Source of the DNA: Komagataeibacter melaceti
GTDB lineage: Bacteria; Pseudomonadota; Alphaproteobacteria; Acetobacterales; Acetobacteraceae
Reading direction: 5' to 3'
NCBI RefSeq assembly: GCF_003403295.1
Contig: NZ_QUWV01000041.1
Span: 1 to 64,000, forward strand
DNA length: 64,000 nucleotides
In this document: positions 33,402 to 43,764 of the stretch, piece after piece
How positions within the stretch are numbered: position 1 is the stretch's first letter
How the letters are laid out: every line of letters starts with the position of its first letter
Notes under the pieces: generated by a model
Seen by the model: the letters and a program-made list of their open reading frames with translations, nothing else
Told to the model about the DNA's origin: nothing
Databases searched by the model: none
Position numbers and translations under genes: made by a program

Positions 33402-34711
33402 CAGGTGCGGCCCAGTGCAATCAGGGCCTGCGCCACCTGCCGGGCAATATCGGGGTCGGGCAGCACATGGCGGCGGGCAGCAGCACCTGCGGCTTCGGGC
33501 GCATCTTCCTGCCTGAGCAGCGAGAGAACCCATGCCGCAATGTCCTGTGCGGTCGTGACATGGCGCACGCTGTCGCCCAGCCGGGCATAGGCCTGACGGA
33601 AATTATCCGTCTTCGGCCCACTGGCCAGCGCGCAGCCCGCACGTGCGGGTTCCACAGGGTTGTGGCCACCACCGGCACAGCCGGGCAGGCTGTTGCCCAG
33701 CAGTACCGGGGCGGTTAGGGCGTAGAACAGGCCGGTCTCGCCCAGCGTGTCGCATATCCATACTGCGTCCCGTGGCGTGGGAGCCTGCCCTAGCGAGCGG
33801 CGGGGTATGGGGTTGTCGGACAGGGCGGCGACTTCCGCGCCCCGCTGGGGGTGACGGGGGATGATGATGGTCAGCACATCGGGCATGGCCTGCCGGATCA
33901 GGTCGGCGGTGTGGAGGATTTCCGCCTCCTCGCCCGGATGGGTCGAAGCCGCGATCCAGACCGGTCGCCCGGCAAGGGTGCGGCGCAGTTCGTCCAGCGC
34001 CGCTGCGTCATAGGGCAGGGGGCCGGTTGCATCCTTCAGGTCCGCGATCAGGTCGATCCTGTTCGCGCCGCCTTGCAGCAGGCGGCGGGCGTCTTCCGTG
34101 CTGCGGGCCATGACCCATGCGAGGCTGGACAGCATCCGGTGCAGCAGGCATGCCGCCCTGCGCCATCCCGCCAGTGAGCGATCCGACATCCGCCCGCTGA
34201 GCAGGGCGACCGGAATGCGCCGCGCAACACAGGCCGCGATCAGGTTGGGCCAGAGTTCGCTTTCCACCAGTGCGGCCACATCAGGCCGCCAGAAATCCAC
34301 GAACCGCGCAACCCAGCGCGGCACGTCCAGCGGGGCGAACTGATGGTGGACCCGTTCATGACCCGGCAGGTCACGCAGGCGGGCATGCAGGATTTCCGCA
34401 CCCGAGATGGTGCCGGTCGTGATCAGGACATGCTGTGACGGGCGGGTAAGGAGAACCTGCGCGATAACGGGCACGACCGCCACCGTCTCGCCCACGCTTG
34501 CGGCATGCAGCCAGACCAGCGGGCCGGATGGCCGTGGGCATTGGGCAAAACCGCGGCGCTGCGGCAGGCAGGCAGCGATTTCCTTGCCGCGCCGTACCCG
34601 CAGCCGCAGGTTAAGGCGCAGCGCCGGGGCCAGTAGCATGGCCAGACCGCGCCACCCGGCCCCAAGAATGGCACCGCACGCGCGCTGCCGCAGTCGGGCG
34701 GAACGGGTCAT
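33401..34711 (-). CDS. waaA: 3-deoxy-D-manno-octulosonic acid transferase
   Basis: A 436-residue family 30 glycosyltransferase adding Kdo to lipid IVA. Evidence: PLVWLHAASVGETVAVVPVI, LITTGTISGAEILHARL, HQFAPLDVPRWVARFVDFWRP-type region, ALVESELWPNLIAACVARRI, STHPGEEAEIL, IIPRHPQRGAEV and GGHNPVEPARAG. ATG 34711 is the first in-frame ATG; a GTG at 34759 gives a 16-residue extension. It is the first gene of the lpx group on this strand. Whether it adds one or two Kdo units cannot be read from the sequence. Confidence 0.93.
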   Translation of the reverse strand: MTRSARLRQRACGAILGAGWRGLAMLLAPALRLNLRLRVRRGKEIAACLPQRRGFAQCPRPSGPLVWLHAASVGETVAVVPVIAQVLLTRPSQHVLITTGTISGAEILHARLRDLPGHERVHHQFAPLDVPRWVARFVDFWRPDVAALVESELWPNLIAACVARRIPVALLSGRMSDRSLAGWRRAACLLHRMLSSLAWVMARSTEDARRLLQGGANRIDLIADLKDATGPLPYDAAALDELRRTLAGRPVWIAASTHPGEEAEILHTADLIRQAMPDVLTIIIPRHPQRGAEVAALSDNPIPRRSLGQAPTPRDAVWICDTLGETGLFYALTAPVLLGNSLPGCAGGGHNPVEPARAGCALASGPKTDNFRQAYARLGDSVRHVTTAQDIAAWVLSLLRQEDAPEAAGAAARRHVLPDPDIARQVAQALIALGRT

Positions 34712-34862
34712 GCCTGTATCAGGGAAAAGACAGGAAGGCGCATAACCCTGCGGTAACACGCCTCATGATGCCGGAAAAGGATATGTATTCCGTCTTCCGG
34801 CACGGGCGGGAAGGAAACCGGCGCATGCACGCGGCATGTCCGGTCTGGCCTTCCTGCGGGTT

Positions 34863-35351
34863 TCAGCCCAGGAAGCGGCGCAGGCCCGGGCCTTCCCTGC
34901 GTTCATGCAGGGTGGAGGGCTGGTAGGCGATGGAAATGATTTCATGCGCCTGCTGCCACACCGACACATCTTCCGCCCGCTCGGTTTTTACGGTGGTGAT
35001 GCCACAGCGCAGCATGAACTCGTACTGGTCGGGCAGCGGCTTGCCGATTGCGCGGATCTCGCCAGTGAAGGACAGGTGTTCACGCAGCGCACGTGCCTGC
35101 GTAAAGGCCCGGCCATCGCGGAACGTGGCGAACGTGACCGCCACCAGTTCCAGCCGGGGCAGGACATGATGGAGTTCGCGCACATCCACATCCGGCCCGA
35201 TGGCGACGCCCAGCGGGGCCTGACCCGCGCGGGCCAGCCCTTCCTCAAGCCGGTCGAGGGGTACGATCACCGCGCCATCAGGCAGAGGCGCACCCTCAAC
35301 CGCTTCTGTCCACCTGTCTTCCGTAATGCGGCCATTTTCAAGCAGGGGCAT
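34863..35351 (-). CDS. DUF934 protein linked to sulfite reductase
   Basis: A 162-residue protein of the DUF934 family, usually found next to cysI in alpha- and betaproteobacteria. Pattern: RWTEAVEGAPLPDGAVIVPL, FATFRDGRAFTQARALREHL, GEIRAIGKPLPDQYEFMLRC, then a C-terminal SVWQQAHEIISIAYQPS. Its start overlaps the end of cysI by 14 bases, so it is translated with it. A role as partner or electron-transfer accessory of the siroheme reductase has been suggested from context only. Confidence 0.85.
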   Translation of the reverse strand: MPLLENGRITEDRWTEAVEGAPLPDGAVIVPLDRLEEGLARAGQAPLGVAIGPDVDVRELHHVLPRLELVAVTFATFRDGRAFTQARALREHLSFTGEIRAIGKPLPDQYEFMLRCGITTVKTERAEDVSVWQQAHEIISIAYQPSTLHERREGPGLRRFLG

Positions 35352-37026
35352 AAACGGCGTCCTTGAAGCTGGCGGCGCCAAGGCGCCGGTATGTGTCGAT
35401 AAACTGCTCGCCTTCGGTCCGCAGCACCAGATAGGCGTCAATCAGGCGGGCAATGGCGTCAACCGTTTCATCTTCCGGCAGGGCCGGGCCGATGATCTGA
35501 CCGATGGCCACGTCATTGCTAGCCGAGCCGCCCAGCGTGAGCTGGAAGAATTCCTCGCCGCGCTTGTCCACGCCCAGAATACCGATATGCCCCGCATGAT
35601 GATGCCCGCAGGCATTGATGCAGCCCGAGATGTTGATGTGCAGCTTGCCAATACGCTCCTGCAGTTCGGCATTGGCAAAGCGTGCGCTCAGTTTCTGCGC
35701 AATGGGGATGGACCGCGCATTGGCCAGTGAGCAGTAATCCAGCCCGGGGCAGGCGATGATATCGCCCACCAGCCCGATATTGGGCGTGCCCAGACCGGCG
35801 GCGACCAGCTTGAGCCACAGTTCACGCAGCCGGTCCTTGCGCACATGGCCCAGCACCACGTTCTGCATGTGGGTGACGCGTATTTCGCCAAACGACCAGC
35901 CATCGGCCAGATCCGCGATCACGTCCATCTGGTCCGCCGTGACATCACCGGGGATGCCGCCATCGGGCTTGATGGAAATCACCACGCTGGTGAAGCCGGG
36001 GTGGCGGTGGGGGTGGGTGTTGGTCCGCACCCAGCGGTCAAATGCCGCATCCGCCTTGCGGTCGGCGGCAAGCCTGTCCGCCGCATCCGCCGGGGCCTCA
36101 AGTGCCGGGATTCCGAACCTGGCCCTGATTCCATCAACAATGGCGGGGTCCAGACGGTAATCGGCCCGGTTCATGAGCGCGAATTCGGCATCCACCTTCT
36201 CACGGAATGCCTCGACCCCCAGTGCCTGCACGAGGATCTTGATACGCGCCTTGTACATGTTGTCGCGTCGGCCATAGGCGTTATAGACGCGCACGATGGC
36301 CTCGAGATACGCCACGAGGTCTTCCTCGGGCAGGTTGTCGCGCAGCAGCACGCCGATGATGGGCGTACGGCCCAGCCCGCCGCCAACGAACACGTCAAAT
36401 ACCGGCCGCCCCTGCGGGCCGGGACGGGCGACAAGCCCGATGTCATGAAAACGCGCGGCCACGCGGTCATGCGGGCTGCCGCTGATCGCGATCTTGAACT
36501 TGCGCGGCAGGAAGGTGAATTCAGGGTGCAGCGTGGACCACTGGCGCAGGATCTCGGCATGGATGCGCGGGTCCAGCAGTTCATCGGCGGCGGCACCGGC
36601 AAACTCATCGCACGTTACGTTGCGGATGCAGTTGCCGCTGGTCTGGATGGCGTGCATGTCCACGTCGGCCAGCCGTTCGAGGATGTCCGGCGTGTCCTCC
36701 AGCCTGATCCAGTTGAACTGCATGTTCTGCCGGGTGGTGAAGTGGCCGTAATCACGGTCATAGGTGCGTGCGATCTGCGCCAGCGCGCGCATCTGGTCCG
36801 CGCCAAGCATGCCATAGGGAATGGCCACGCGCAGCATGTAGGCATGGAGCTGGAGGTACAGCCCGTTCATCAGGCGCAGCGGCTTGAATTCATCCTCGGT
36901 CAGGTGGCCCGCGATGCGGCGGTTCACCTGCTCGCGGAACTGGGCCACGCGCTGGGACAGGAAGGTGCGGTCCACCTGGTCATAGGCATACCGCCCGACC
37001 GGCAGGGACGCTGTGTTAGCGGACAT
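35338..37026 (-). CDS. cysI: Sulfite reductase hemoprotein (siroheme, [4Fe-4S])
   Basis: A 562-residue nitrite/sulfite reductase with the two-repeat fold. FTTRQNMQFNWIRLED and NCIRNVTCDEFAG are in the first half; the cluster/siroheme Cys are in CPGLDYCSLA (about 420) and GCINACGHHH (about 465). It reduces sulfite to sulfide. No cysJ flavoprotein is present, so electrons probably come from ferredoxin or another donor. It sits between DUF2849 (11-base overlap) and DUF934 (14-base overlap). Assignment to sulfite rather than nitrite rests on the cys neighbours. Confidence 0.92.
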   Translation of the reverse strand: MSANTASLPVGRYAYDQVDRTFLSQRVAQFREQVNRRIAGHLTEDEFKPLRLMNGLYLQLHAYMLRVAIPYGMLGADQMRALAQIARTYDRDYGHFTTRQNMQFNWIRLEDTPDILERLADVDMHAIQTSGNCIRNVTCDEFAGAAADELLDPRIHAEILRQWSTLHPEFTFLPRKFKIAISGSPHDRVAARFHDIGLVARPGPQGRPVFDVFVGGGLGRTPIIGVLLRDNLPEEDLVAYLEAIVRVYNAYGRRDNMYKARIKILVQALGVEAFREKVDAEFALMNRADYRLDPAIVDGIRARFGIPALEAPADAADRLAADRKADAAFDRWVRTNTHPHRHPGFTSVVISIKPDGGIPGDVTADQMDVIADLADGWSFGEIRVTHMQNVVLGHVRKDRLRELWLKLVAAGLGTPNIGLVGDIIACPGLDYCSLANARSIPIAQKLSARFANAELQERIGKLHINISGCINACGHHHAGHIGILGVDKRGEEFFQLTLGGSASNDVAIGQIIGPALPEDETVDAIARLIDAYLVLRTEGEQFIDTYRRLGAASFKDAVYAPA

Positions 37027-37345
37027 GGGATGTCTCCACGGGAGCGAATTCAGGGTGGACGCTCGGCCCGAAGGCGCGGATGCGCTCGCGCACCGTCAGG
37101 GGGGTGATGCCCGCCGCCGCCGGGTCAAGCTGCACGCCGTAAATGCCGACAACCTGCCGGGCATCGGGTGCGGCGCGGCACTGCTTTATGGTTGCTTCCA
37201 CATCCGCGTTGTCAATGATGCGGGCATGACTGATCGCCTCCGACCACCCGGTTGCGGTCAGCCAGACGATACGGCCATCAAGCAGCCGGTTGGCCGTAAT
37301 GACGCTTGTACCGGTCAAATCCCGGCGGTTGTTCCTGACATCCAC
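37016..37345 (-). CDS. DUF2849 protein
   Basis: A 109-residue protein of DUF2849, found in front of cysI in alphaproteobacteria. Recognisable: TANRLLDGRIVWLTATGWSE and PLTVRERIRAFGPSV near the C-terminus. It overlaps the cysI start by 11 bases, so it is the first gene of the DUF2849-cysI-DUF934 unit. Function unknown; it presumably assists sulfite reduction. Confidence 0.85.
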   Translation of the reverse strand: MDVRNNRRDLTGTSVITANRLLDGRIVWLTATGWSEAISHARIIDNADVEATIKQCRAAPDARQVVGIYGVQLDPAAAGITPLTVRERIRAFGPSVHPEFAPVETSHVR

Positions 37346-37433
37346 TTCTGAACCGTTTCCTATTCAGGCGGCAGGCTTGGTCTGCCGCGACTGGTTCCTA
37401 TAACGCCCGCACCCGTGCGGTCCTGTCCTGCTG

Positions 37434-37461
37434 GGGCCTGCCCGCTTGCGTGGGCAGGCCC
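37434..37461. terminator. Hairpin between cysNC and DUF2849-cysI
   Basis: GGGCCTGCCC pairs perfectly with GGGCAGGCCC around an eight-base loop, 7 bases after the cysNC stop. There is no T-run. It may end or attenuate the cysH-cysD-cysNC transcript before the cysI unit. Confidence 0.5.
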
Positions 37462-37467
37462 TTATGT

Positions 37468-39351
37468 TCAGGAGCGCTGGCGTCCCGCCGCATTGTCAAT
37501 GCGGATCGCATCCCCGATGAAGGATGCAAGCCGGGCCGCGGTTTCATCGCTGCCCTGCTGTGTTGTCTCCAGCCGCAGGGCCGGGTCCACGGGGGCCTCG
37601 TACGGGGCGTCGATGCCGGTGAACCCGGCAATCTTGCCAGCGCGGGCCGCCGCGTACAGACCCTTGGGGTCACGCTGTTCGCATGTCGCCTGCGGGGTGT
37701 CGATGAAGATTTCATGGAAACCTTCGCCCACGATCTGGCGTGCCAGTTCACGGTCCGCAATGGTGGGGGAGATCAGCGCCACGATCACGACCTGACCGCT
37801 TTCCGCCAGTATCCGTGCCACCGCCGCCGCACGGCGGACGTTCTCGCGCCGGTCAGCCTCGGAAAAGCCAAGGTCCGAGCACAGGCCCGCACGCAGCGTA
37901 TCCCCATCCAGCACCGACACATCAACGCCACGGGCAAACAGGCGGTTTTCAGCCGCGCGCGCCAGCGTGCTCTTGCCGGCACCCGGCAGGCCCGTCATCC
38001 AGAACACACCGCCACGGTGGCCCTTGGCCTGCGCGCGGTCCCACAGCGAAACACCGCTGCCGGTCGGGTGGATGGCGTTGCGGCCCGCGACACTTTCGGC
38101 CACGCCCACCAGCGGCGCACCGCCCACGATCTGCTGGTTGCGGTCAACCAGCACGCCGCGACCATCCGCCGTGCCCGGCAGGAAGGGGTCGAACAGCATG
38201 GTTTCGGAAACCGCGAGCGTGATCTCGGCAAAGCCCTCGGGCGGCACTTCCTCGGCGGGGTGCTCGGTCAGGTCTTCCAGTCGTACAACGGAATCGATGG
38301 CGGCGACGGTGACCTGATGCTCCGCCGTGGCGAGGCGCAGCTTGAAGCTCTCACCCACGCGCAGCGGTTCCTGGCGCAGCCAGAACAGGCGCGTGCGGAT
38401 ACGCGCGGCCCGCAGCGGCGCATCGGATGCCGGGAACAGGAAATCCCCACGGTCGGGAATCACGTCCGGCTCCAGCGTTACGGCCACGGACTGCCCGGCA
38501 ACGGCCGCGACCTGCGGGGCGGTGTGCCAGCTTTCGATCGTGGCGATGCGCGCACGTGCGCCGTGGGTGCCCACCACAACCTCGTCACCCACGCGGATGC
38601 GGCCACGCTCGATGCGTCCCACCACCACGCGCTTGCTGTCGAAGCGATAGACATCCTGCACCGGCAGGCGCAGCGGCAGGTCGGCGCGTGAAGACGGCGC
38701 GGGCACCTGGGCCAGCGCCTCGGTCAGGGTGGGCCCCTTGTACCATGCCATCCTGTCCGAACGGCTGGCGATGTTGTCGCCCTCACGCGCGGAAGCGGGA
38801 ACGAACACGGTCGGCTCGATCTCGAGCTGGCGCAGCAGTTCGGTGACCTCGCGCTCGGCCTTCTCGATCTTGTGCTGGTCGTAGTCGAGGATATCGACCT
38901 TGTTCATCAGCACGATCACGTGGCGGATGCCGATCAGGCGCAGCAGCATCGCGTGGCGGCGGGTCTGTTCCTGCGCGCCTTCGTTGGCATCAATGACCAG
39001 CACGGCGGCTTCGGCATCGGCCGCGCCGGTGATCATGTTGCGCAGGAACTGCCGGTGGCCCGGCGCGTCCACGATCACGAACTGACGCTCACCCAGACGG
39101 AAGGGGATGCGGGTGGAATCAACCGTAACGCCCTGGTCACGCTCGATCTGGAGGCTGTCGAGCAGGAAGCTCCATTCAATCGTGAGGCCGCGCTTCTTGC
39201 TGGATTCGATGATCTGCGCCACGCGCCCCTCGGGCAGGCTGTCCGTATCATACAGCAGGCGGCCGATCAGCGTGGACTTGCCGTGATCGACATGGCCTAC
39301 GATCACGATGGGGGTGGCGGCTTCCTGCGGGGCAGGGATCGATGTACTCAT
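37468..39351 (-). CDS. cysNC: Sulfate adenylyltransferase subunit 1 fused to APS kinase
   Basis: A 627-residue fusion. Residues 1-430 are CysN, an EF-Tu-like GTPase (GHVDHGKST at 19-27, [27 protein letters not shown]) that drives sulfate adenylylation by CysD. Residues from about 445 are Cys[53 protein letters not shown] and [12 protein letters not shown]. CysC phosphorylates APS to PAPS. The cysH product here looks like an APS reductase, so the kinase domain may serve other PAPS users. ATG 39351 lies 25 bases after cysD. Confidence 0.94.
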   Translation of the reverse strand: MSTSIPAPQEAATPIVIVGHVDHGKSTLIGRLLYDTDSLPEGRVAQIIESSKKRGLTIEWSFLLDSLQIERDQGVTVDSTRIPFRLGERQFVIVDAPGHRQFLRNMITGAADAEAAVLVIDANEGAQEQTRRHAMLLRLIGIRHVIVLMNKVDILDYDQHKIEKAEREVTELLRQLEIEPTVFVPASAREGDNIASRSDRMAWYKGPTLTEALAQVPAPSSRADLPLRLPVQDVYRFDSKRVVVGRIERGRIRVGDEVVVGTHGARARIATIESWHTAPQVAAVAGQSVAVTLEPDVIPDRGDFLFPASDAPLRAARIRTRLFWLRQEPLRVGESFKLRLATAEHQVTVAAIDSVVRLEDLTEHPAEEVPPEGFAEITLAVSETMLFDPFLPGTADGRGVLVDRNQQIVGGAPLVGVAESVAGRNAIHPTGSGVSLWDRAQAKGHRGGVFWMTGLPGAGKSTLARAAENRLFARGVDVSVLDGDTLRAGLCSDLGFSEADRRENVRRAAAVARILAESGQVVIVALISPTIADRELARQIVGEGFHEIFIDTPQATCEQRDPKGLYAAARAGKIAGFTGIDAPYEAPVDPALRLETTQQGSDETAARLASFIGDAIRIDNAAGRQRS

Positions 39352-39376
39352 TATCTTGTAACTCCGTCCTGTCCGC

Positions 39377-40171
39377 TCAGAGATAGCCAGCCACGCGCAG
39401 GCGCTCGAAAGCATCCTCGGATTCATGGTCCATGGCGCGACCGGCGCGCTCGGACGTGCGGGATGTTTCCAGCTCCGCGATCACTTCCGCCACCGTTACG
39501 GCGTTGCTCTCGACCGGGCTGGTGATGTCCTGATCGCCCAGCGAGCGGTAACGCTTGCCGTCTTTCGCGAAATACAGGTCAACCAGCGGGATGTTCTCGC
39601 GCTCGATATAACGCCAGATGTCGATCTCGCGCCATGACAGCAGGGGGTGGACACGCACGTGCATGCCGGGTTCATGCGGGGTGGCGTACTGGTCCCAGAA
39701 CTCGGGGGGCTGGTTGCGCACGTCCCATTTGTGGCCCGAGCCACGGGGGCTGAACACGCGTTCCTTGGCGCGGGTGGCCTGTTCGTCACGGCGGATGCCC
39801 GCGATCACGCCCGCCAGCTTGTATTTGTCGATCATCGCGGCAAGGCCTGCCGTCTTGCGCGCGGCGGAACGTGCTGCGGGCGGCAGGGTGGGGTCGATGT
39901 CCTCAACCGGCGGGCAGTCGCCCAGCAGCAGCTCGAGATCCCATTTCTTGGTGTATTCATCGCGGAACTTGTACATTTCCGGGAATTTCTTGCCGGTATC
40001 CACATGCATGACCGGGAAGGGGACGCGGCCAAGGAAGGCCTTGCGCGCCAGCCAGATCATGACGTTGGAATCCTTGCCCAGCGACCACAGCATCGCCAGC
40101 GGCTTCAGCTTCCGGTAGGCCTCACGCAGGATGAAGATACTCTGGGCCTCAAGTTGGTCGAGATCGTCCAT
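39377..40171 (-). CDS. cysD: Sulfate adenylyltransferase subunit 2
   Basis: A 264-residue ATP-pyrophosphatase-type subunit that adenylates sulfate to APS with CysN. Seen: [60 protein letters not shown] and [21 protein letters not shown] 40171 is preferred; an in-frame GTG lies four codons upstream. It is between cysH and cysNC, same strand. Confidence 0.95.
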   Translation of the reverse strand: MDDLDQLEAQSIFILREAYRKLKPLAMLWSLGKDSNVMIWLARKAFLGRVPFPVMHVDTGKKFPEMYKFRDEYTKKWDLELLLGDCPPVEDIDPTLPPAARSAARKTAGLAAMIDKYKLAGVIAGIRRDEQATRAKERVFSPRGSGHKWDVRNQPPEFWDQYATPHEPGMHVRVHPLLSWREIDIWRYIERENIPLVDLYFAKDGKRYRSLGDQDITSPVESNAVTVAEVIAELETSRTSERAGRAMDHESEDAFERLRVAGYL

Positions 40172-40255
40172 GGAATTACACACCTTCCATAACAGGAAAG
40201 AAAACAGGAAAAGCAGGCGGCCCGGCCCGGGCCGATGAAAATGGTGAACCCGGTA

Positions 40256-40948
40256 TCAGCCAATCTCCCGGACGTGGATACCACATTCCGTCTTGGATTG
40301 TCCGGCCCATCGTCCCTGGCGCGGGTCCTCGCCTTCGCCCACGGGGCGCGTGCACGGCGCACACCCGATGGAGGGGTAGCCCCGCAGCGTAAGCGGGTGG
40401 CGCGGCAGGTTGCGGCGCGTCATTTCCGCATCGAGTTCGCGCGGGGTCCAGGTGATGAGGGGGTTGATCTTGATCTTGCCGTTCCCCCCGTCCTCGACCA
40501 CCGGCAGGTTCTGCCGTGTTGCGGCCTGTGAACGCTTGCGCCCGGTAATCCATGCGTCAAAGGGAATGATCGCCTCATCCAGCGGTTCGACCTTGCGCAG
40601 CATGCAGCAGGCATCGGGGTCGAAGGCCCAGAGCTGGCCCTCGGGGTCGCGGTTTTCGACCTGCTTTTTCGCGGGGTGCAGGTCGCGCACATCGCTCAGG
40701 CCCAGCACGCGGGCCAGTTCCTGCCGGTAGGCCAGCGTCTCGGGGAAATGCTGTCCGGTTTCGAGGAACAGGACCGGCACGGCGGGGTCGATTTCCGCCG
40801 CCAGCGCCAGCATGACGGCGGATTCCGCACCAAAGGAGGAAACCAGCGCGATGCGCCCGCGCAGCCGTGTCAGGGCGACACGCAGCACGTCGGATGCGTT
40901 CTCGCCTGCCTGCTTCAGTTCGGCCACAATATCCGCGTTAATGCGCAT
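40256..40948 (-). CDS. cysH: Adenylyl-sulfate (APS) reductase, CysH family
   Basis: A 230-residue thioredoxin-dependent reductase producing sulfite. It has SSFGAESAVMLALA, ETGQHFPETLAYR and the C-terminal catalytic ECGIH with C222. It also has C114-C115 (CCMLRKVEPL) and C196/C199 (GCAPCT), the four-cysteine set that binds a [4Fe-4S] cluster in assimilatory APS reductases; enterobacterial PAPS reductases lack it. By family knowledge the substrate is therefore probably APS. First gene of the cysH-cysD-cysNC run. Confidence 0.93.
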   Translation of the reverse strand: MRINADIVAELKQAGENASDVLRVALTRLRGRIALVSSFGAESAVMLALAAEIDPAVPVLFLETGQHFPETLAYRQELARVLGLSDVRDLHPAKKQVENRDPEGQLWAFDPDACCMLRKVEPLDEAIIPFDAWITGRKRSQAATRQNLPVVEDGGNGKIKINPLITWTPRELDAEMTRRNLPRHPLTLRGYPSIGCAPCTRPVGEGEDPRQGRWAGQSKTECGIHVREIG

Positions 40949-41114
40949 AATCTTCCCTATGTCGGGTTTTACACTAGGTTACGGCGTTCTTTCCCCGCAC
41001 ACCTAATCCCCGCCGGTCGTAAAATCAAGGGACCGCGCCACATTCATACACTTTTATGCGCATATTGCAGGCATGTCCCCCACGGCCTGCGCGCAATGGG
41101 GGAACAACGCGGGT

Positions 41115-42002
41115 TCAGCGGCTCATGAGGGCCGCAATAGTGCTGTTTTCCAGCACATGCCGGGTCACGCCCCCCAGTATCATCTGCCGCAGGCGGGAGT
41201 GGGAGTAAGCGCCCATCACCACCATATCCGCCCCGAAGGCATGGGCCGCGGCCATCATGTCCTCACCCACCGGGCGATAATCACTCCCAAATTTGTGAAT
41301 AGTGGCGTTTACGCCGTGCAGGGCCAGATAGGCCGCCACATCCCGGGCTTCCGGACCGGGGCGTTGGTAGGCGGGGCTGAACAGGATCTGGACGGCTTCG
41401 GCCCGGCGGAGCAGCGGCATGGCGTGATGCACGGCGGATGCCGCCTCGCACGTGCCGTTCCAGCCGATGCAGATGCGCTGCCCGATGCTGGCGGGCGCGT
41501 CGGGCGGCACGATGATGACGCCACGGCCACTTTCAAACAGGACCGCGTGCAATGTGTCGGACGAGGCGACATCACCTTCCGGGTCCGGCTGGCGCACGAC
41601 CACTATGTCCGACATGCGGGCCTGAAAGGCGACTACGCTGCGTGTGTGTCCCTTGTGCGTGATGAAACTGGCGGTCGGGCCGCGTGGCGCGTCGGGCAGC
41701 ACGGACGGGGCGTTGCCCGACAGGACGGGAATATGCGCGCGGCGGGTGAAATCATGGAACATCCTGCGCACGGCCTTCAGGTGGGTGGCGCTTTCCTTCA
41801 GCGCCGCGCTGATCATGTCCTCCATCATCGCGCCCGACAGGCCCTCGCCCATCAGGGGGCCGATTTCCTGCATGTCGGTGCCGACATGCAGCACGGCAAG
41901 ATGCGCGTCGAACATGCGTGCGATCTGGCCACCCACTTCCAGCGCGCTTTCTGCGTGGTTCGTACTGCCAAGTGGCAGCAATATACTCCGCACGCACATC
42001 AA
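41115..42002 (-). CDS. Universal stress protein (tandem UspA)
   Basis: A 295-residue protein with two Usp-like halves. The C-terminal half carries MGAYSHSRLRQMILGGVTRHVL, the ATP-binding G-x2-G-x9-G-(S/T)-like region in modified form; the N-terminal half starts SILLPLGSTNHAESALEVGG. Such tandem Usps are common in alphaproteobacteria, and their exact role is unknown. It is upstream of cysH on the same strand across a 166-base gap. Confidence 0.85.
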   Translation of the reverse strand: MMCVRSILLPLGSTNHAESALEVGGQIARMFDAHLAVLHVGTDMQEIGPLMGEGLSGAMMEDMISAALKESATHLKAVRRMFHDFTRRAHIPVLSGNAPSVLPDAPRGPTASFITHKGHTRSVVAFQARMSDIVVVRQPDPEGDVASSDTLHAVLFESGRGVIIVPPDAPASIGQRICIGWNGTCEAASAVHHAMPLLRRAEAVQILFSPAYQRPGPEARDVAAYLALHGVNATIHKFGSDYRPVGEDMMAAAHAFGADMVVMGAYSHSRLRQMILGGVTRHVLENSTIAALMSR

Positions 42003-42089
42003 AACACCTCCTGCCTGTATCCAGCAGGGGCAGGCGGACAGCCCGCCCCTGAAATATGAAAACGGATCAGGCGGCGTTAAGTTCTGGGT

Positions 42090-42695
42090 TTACGGATAAA
42101 GCCGCTGCGCGTCCCAGCCTTCGCCGTCGCGGTCCCAGACCACCCGGTCATGCAGGCGGTAGGGGCGGTCCTGCCAGAATTCGAAATGCCGGGGCACGAC
42201 ACGGAAGCCGGTCCAGTTGGCGGGGCGCGGAATGACCGCGTCGGGTTCGGGGTAGCGGGCTTCCAGATCCGCGATGGCCTTTTCAAACACGGCACGGTCC
42301 GGCATCGGGTGGGACTGGTTGGAAGCGATGGCGCCCAGGCGCGAGATGCGGCTGCGGCTGGCGAAATAGGCATCGGCCTCCGCCGCGCTGACGGGCTCGA
42401 CCGGGCCTTCTATGCGGATCTGGCGGCGGATGCTCTTCCAGTGGAACAGGAGTGCCGCATGCGGGTTGGCCATCAGGTCATCGGCCTTGCGGCTGTTGAG
42501 GTTGGTGTAGAACACGAAGCCCCGCCGGTCCGCGCCCTTGAGCAGGATCATGCGCACCGATGGCCTGCCATCCGCCGTGGCCGTGGCCAGCGCCATGGCG
42601 TTCGGGTCGTTGGGTTCATGCGCGACCGCATCGCGCATCCACGCATCGAACAGGTCAAACGGGTCCGCATCCGGGTTGATAAGGGGAAGGGTCAT
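42090..42695 (-). CDS. pdxH: Pyridoxine/pyridoxamine 5'-phosphate oxidase
   Basis: A 201-residue FMN enzyme making pyridoxal phosphate. Seen: [75 protein letters not shown] and the C-terminal RLYP. ATG 42695 gives the usual length; an ATG six codons earlier (42713) is possible. It is divergent from fabI. Confidence 0.93.
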   Translation of the reverse strand: MTLPLINPDADPFDLFDAWMRDAVAHEPNDPNAMALATATADGRPSVRMILLKGADRRGFVFYTNLNSRKADDLMANPHAALLFHWKSIRRQIRIEGPVEPVSAAEADAYFASRSRISRLGAIASNQSHPMPDRAVFEKAIADLEARYPEPDAVIPRPANWTGFRVVPRHFEFWQDRPYRLHDRVVWDRDGEGWDAQRLYP

Positions 42696-42789
42696 GAACT
42701 TCAGGTTCCGCATGGCTGTCTGTCTCGTAACCGGCGGCGCGCAAGCCCGTCGTGGCCGCCATACGAAACATATGGAAACATAAGGTAAG

Positions 42790-42817
42790 TTACCGCGTGA
42801 CGAATATTCGCTACAAT
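42790..42817 (+). promoter_or_regulatory. Candidate promoter for fabI-aroC
   Basis: TTACCG, 16 bases, then TACAAT (5 of 6 to consensus), giving a leader of about 80 bases before fabI. Confidence 0.35.
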
Positions 42818-42905
42818 TACGGCATTCGGCATCTTGTCCGAAACGACGGCTTGTGCAACCACGAGGCCAAAATTTCATCCGTCATTTATCATTAAGGAAA
42901 CCAGC

Positions 42906-43745
42906 ATGTCAGACGGCGCGCCCAGAATCTCCGTCAAGGGAACACTGATGAAAGGGAAGCGGGGACTTGTGATGGGGGTTGCGAATGACCGCTCGATTGC
43001 ATGGGGCATCGCGCGCGCCGTGGCCGAGCAGGGGGGTGAACTCGCCTTCACTTACCAGGGCGAGGCGCTGGGCAAGCGCGTGCGCCCGCTGGCCGAGACC
43101 GTGGGGTCAACGCTGGTCCTGCCGTGCGACGTGACCGATGACGCCGCGATGGACGCAACCTTCGCCGCCATTGAAAAGGAATGGGGCAAGATCGACTTCC
43201 TCGTTCACGCCATCGGCTGGGCGGACAAGCAGTTCCTGCGCGGGCGCTATGTCGATACCCCGCGTGAGGCGTTCCTCAAGGCGCTGGACATCTCCTGCTA
43301 TTCCTTCACCGCCGTCGCCCGTCGTGCTGCCGCCATCATGAACCCCGGCGGCTCGCTGCTCACGCTGACCTATCTGGGCGCCGAGCGGGTCATGCCGCAC
43401 TATAATGTAATGGGCGTGGCCAAGGCGGCGCTGGAGGCATCGGTGCGCTACATGGCGGTGGACCTTGGTGGCGAGGGCATCCGTGTCAACGGCATCTCGG
43501 CTGGTCCGGTCATGACGCTGGCGGCCAACGGGATCGGGGATTTCCGCTATATCCTGAAGTGGAACCAGTACAATTCCCCGCTGGAACGCAATGTGTCGCT
43601 GGAAGAAGTGGGCGGGGCGGGGCTGTACATGCTGTCCGACCTGTCGGGCGGGGTGACGGGCGAAATCCACCACGTCGATTCCGGCTACCACATTGTCGGC
43701 ATGAAAAACCCCACCGCACCGGACATTACGGTCGCGGGTAACTGA
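42906..43745 (+). CDS. fabI: Enoyl-[acyl-carrier-protein] reductase (NADH)
   Basis: A 279-residue FabI that completes each fatty-acid elongation cycle. It has [15 protein letters not shown], the FabI-type nucleotide site, [35 protein letters not shown] with the Tyr-x6-Lys pair (YNVMGVAK) and [20 protein letters not shown] lies 7 bases before ATG 42906. aroC follows 19 bases later. The fabI-aroC pair recurs in alphaproteobacteria. Confidence 0.94.
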   Translation: MSDGAPRISVKGTLMKGKRGLVMGVANDRSIAWGIARAVAEQGGELAFTYQGEALGKRVRPLAETVGSTLVLPCDVTDDAAMDATFAAIEKEWGKIDFLVHAIGWADKQFLRGRYVDTPREAFLKALDISCYSFTAVARRAAAIMNPGGSLLTLTYLGAERVMPHYNVMGVAKAALEASVRYMAVDLGGEGIRVNGISAGPVMTLAANGIGDFRYILKWNQYNSPLERNVSLEEVGGAGLYMLSDLSGGVTGEIHHVDSGYHIVGMKNPTAPDITVAGN

Positions 43746-43764
43746 GCGCGGGAAACCTGCCGTC

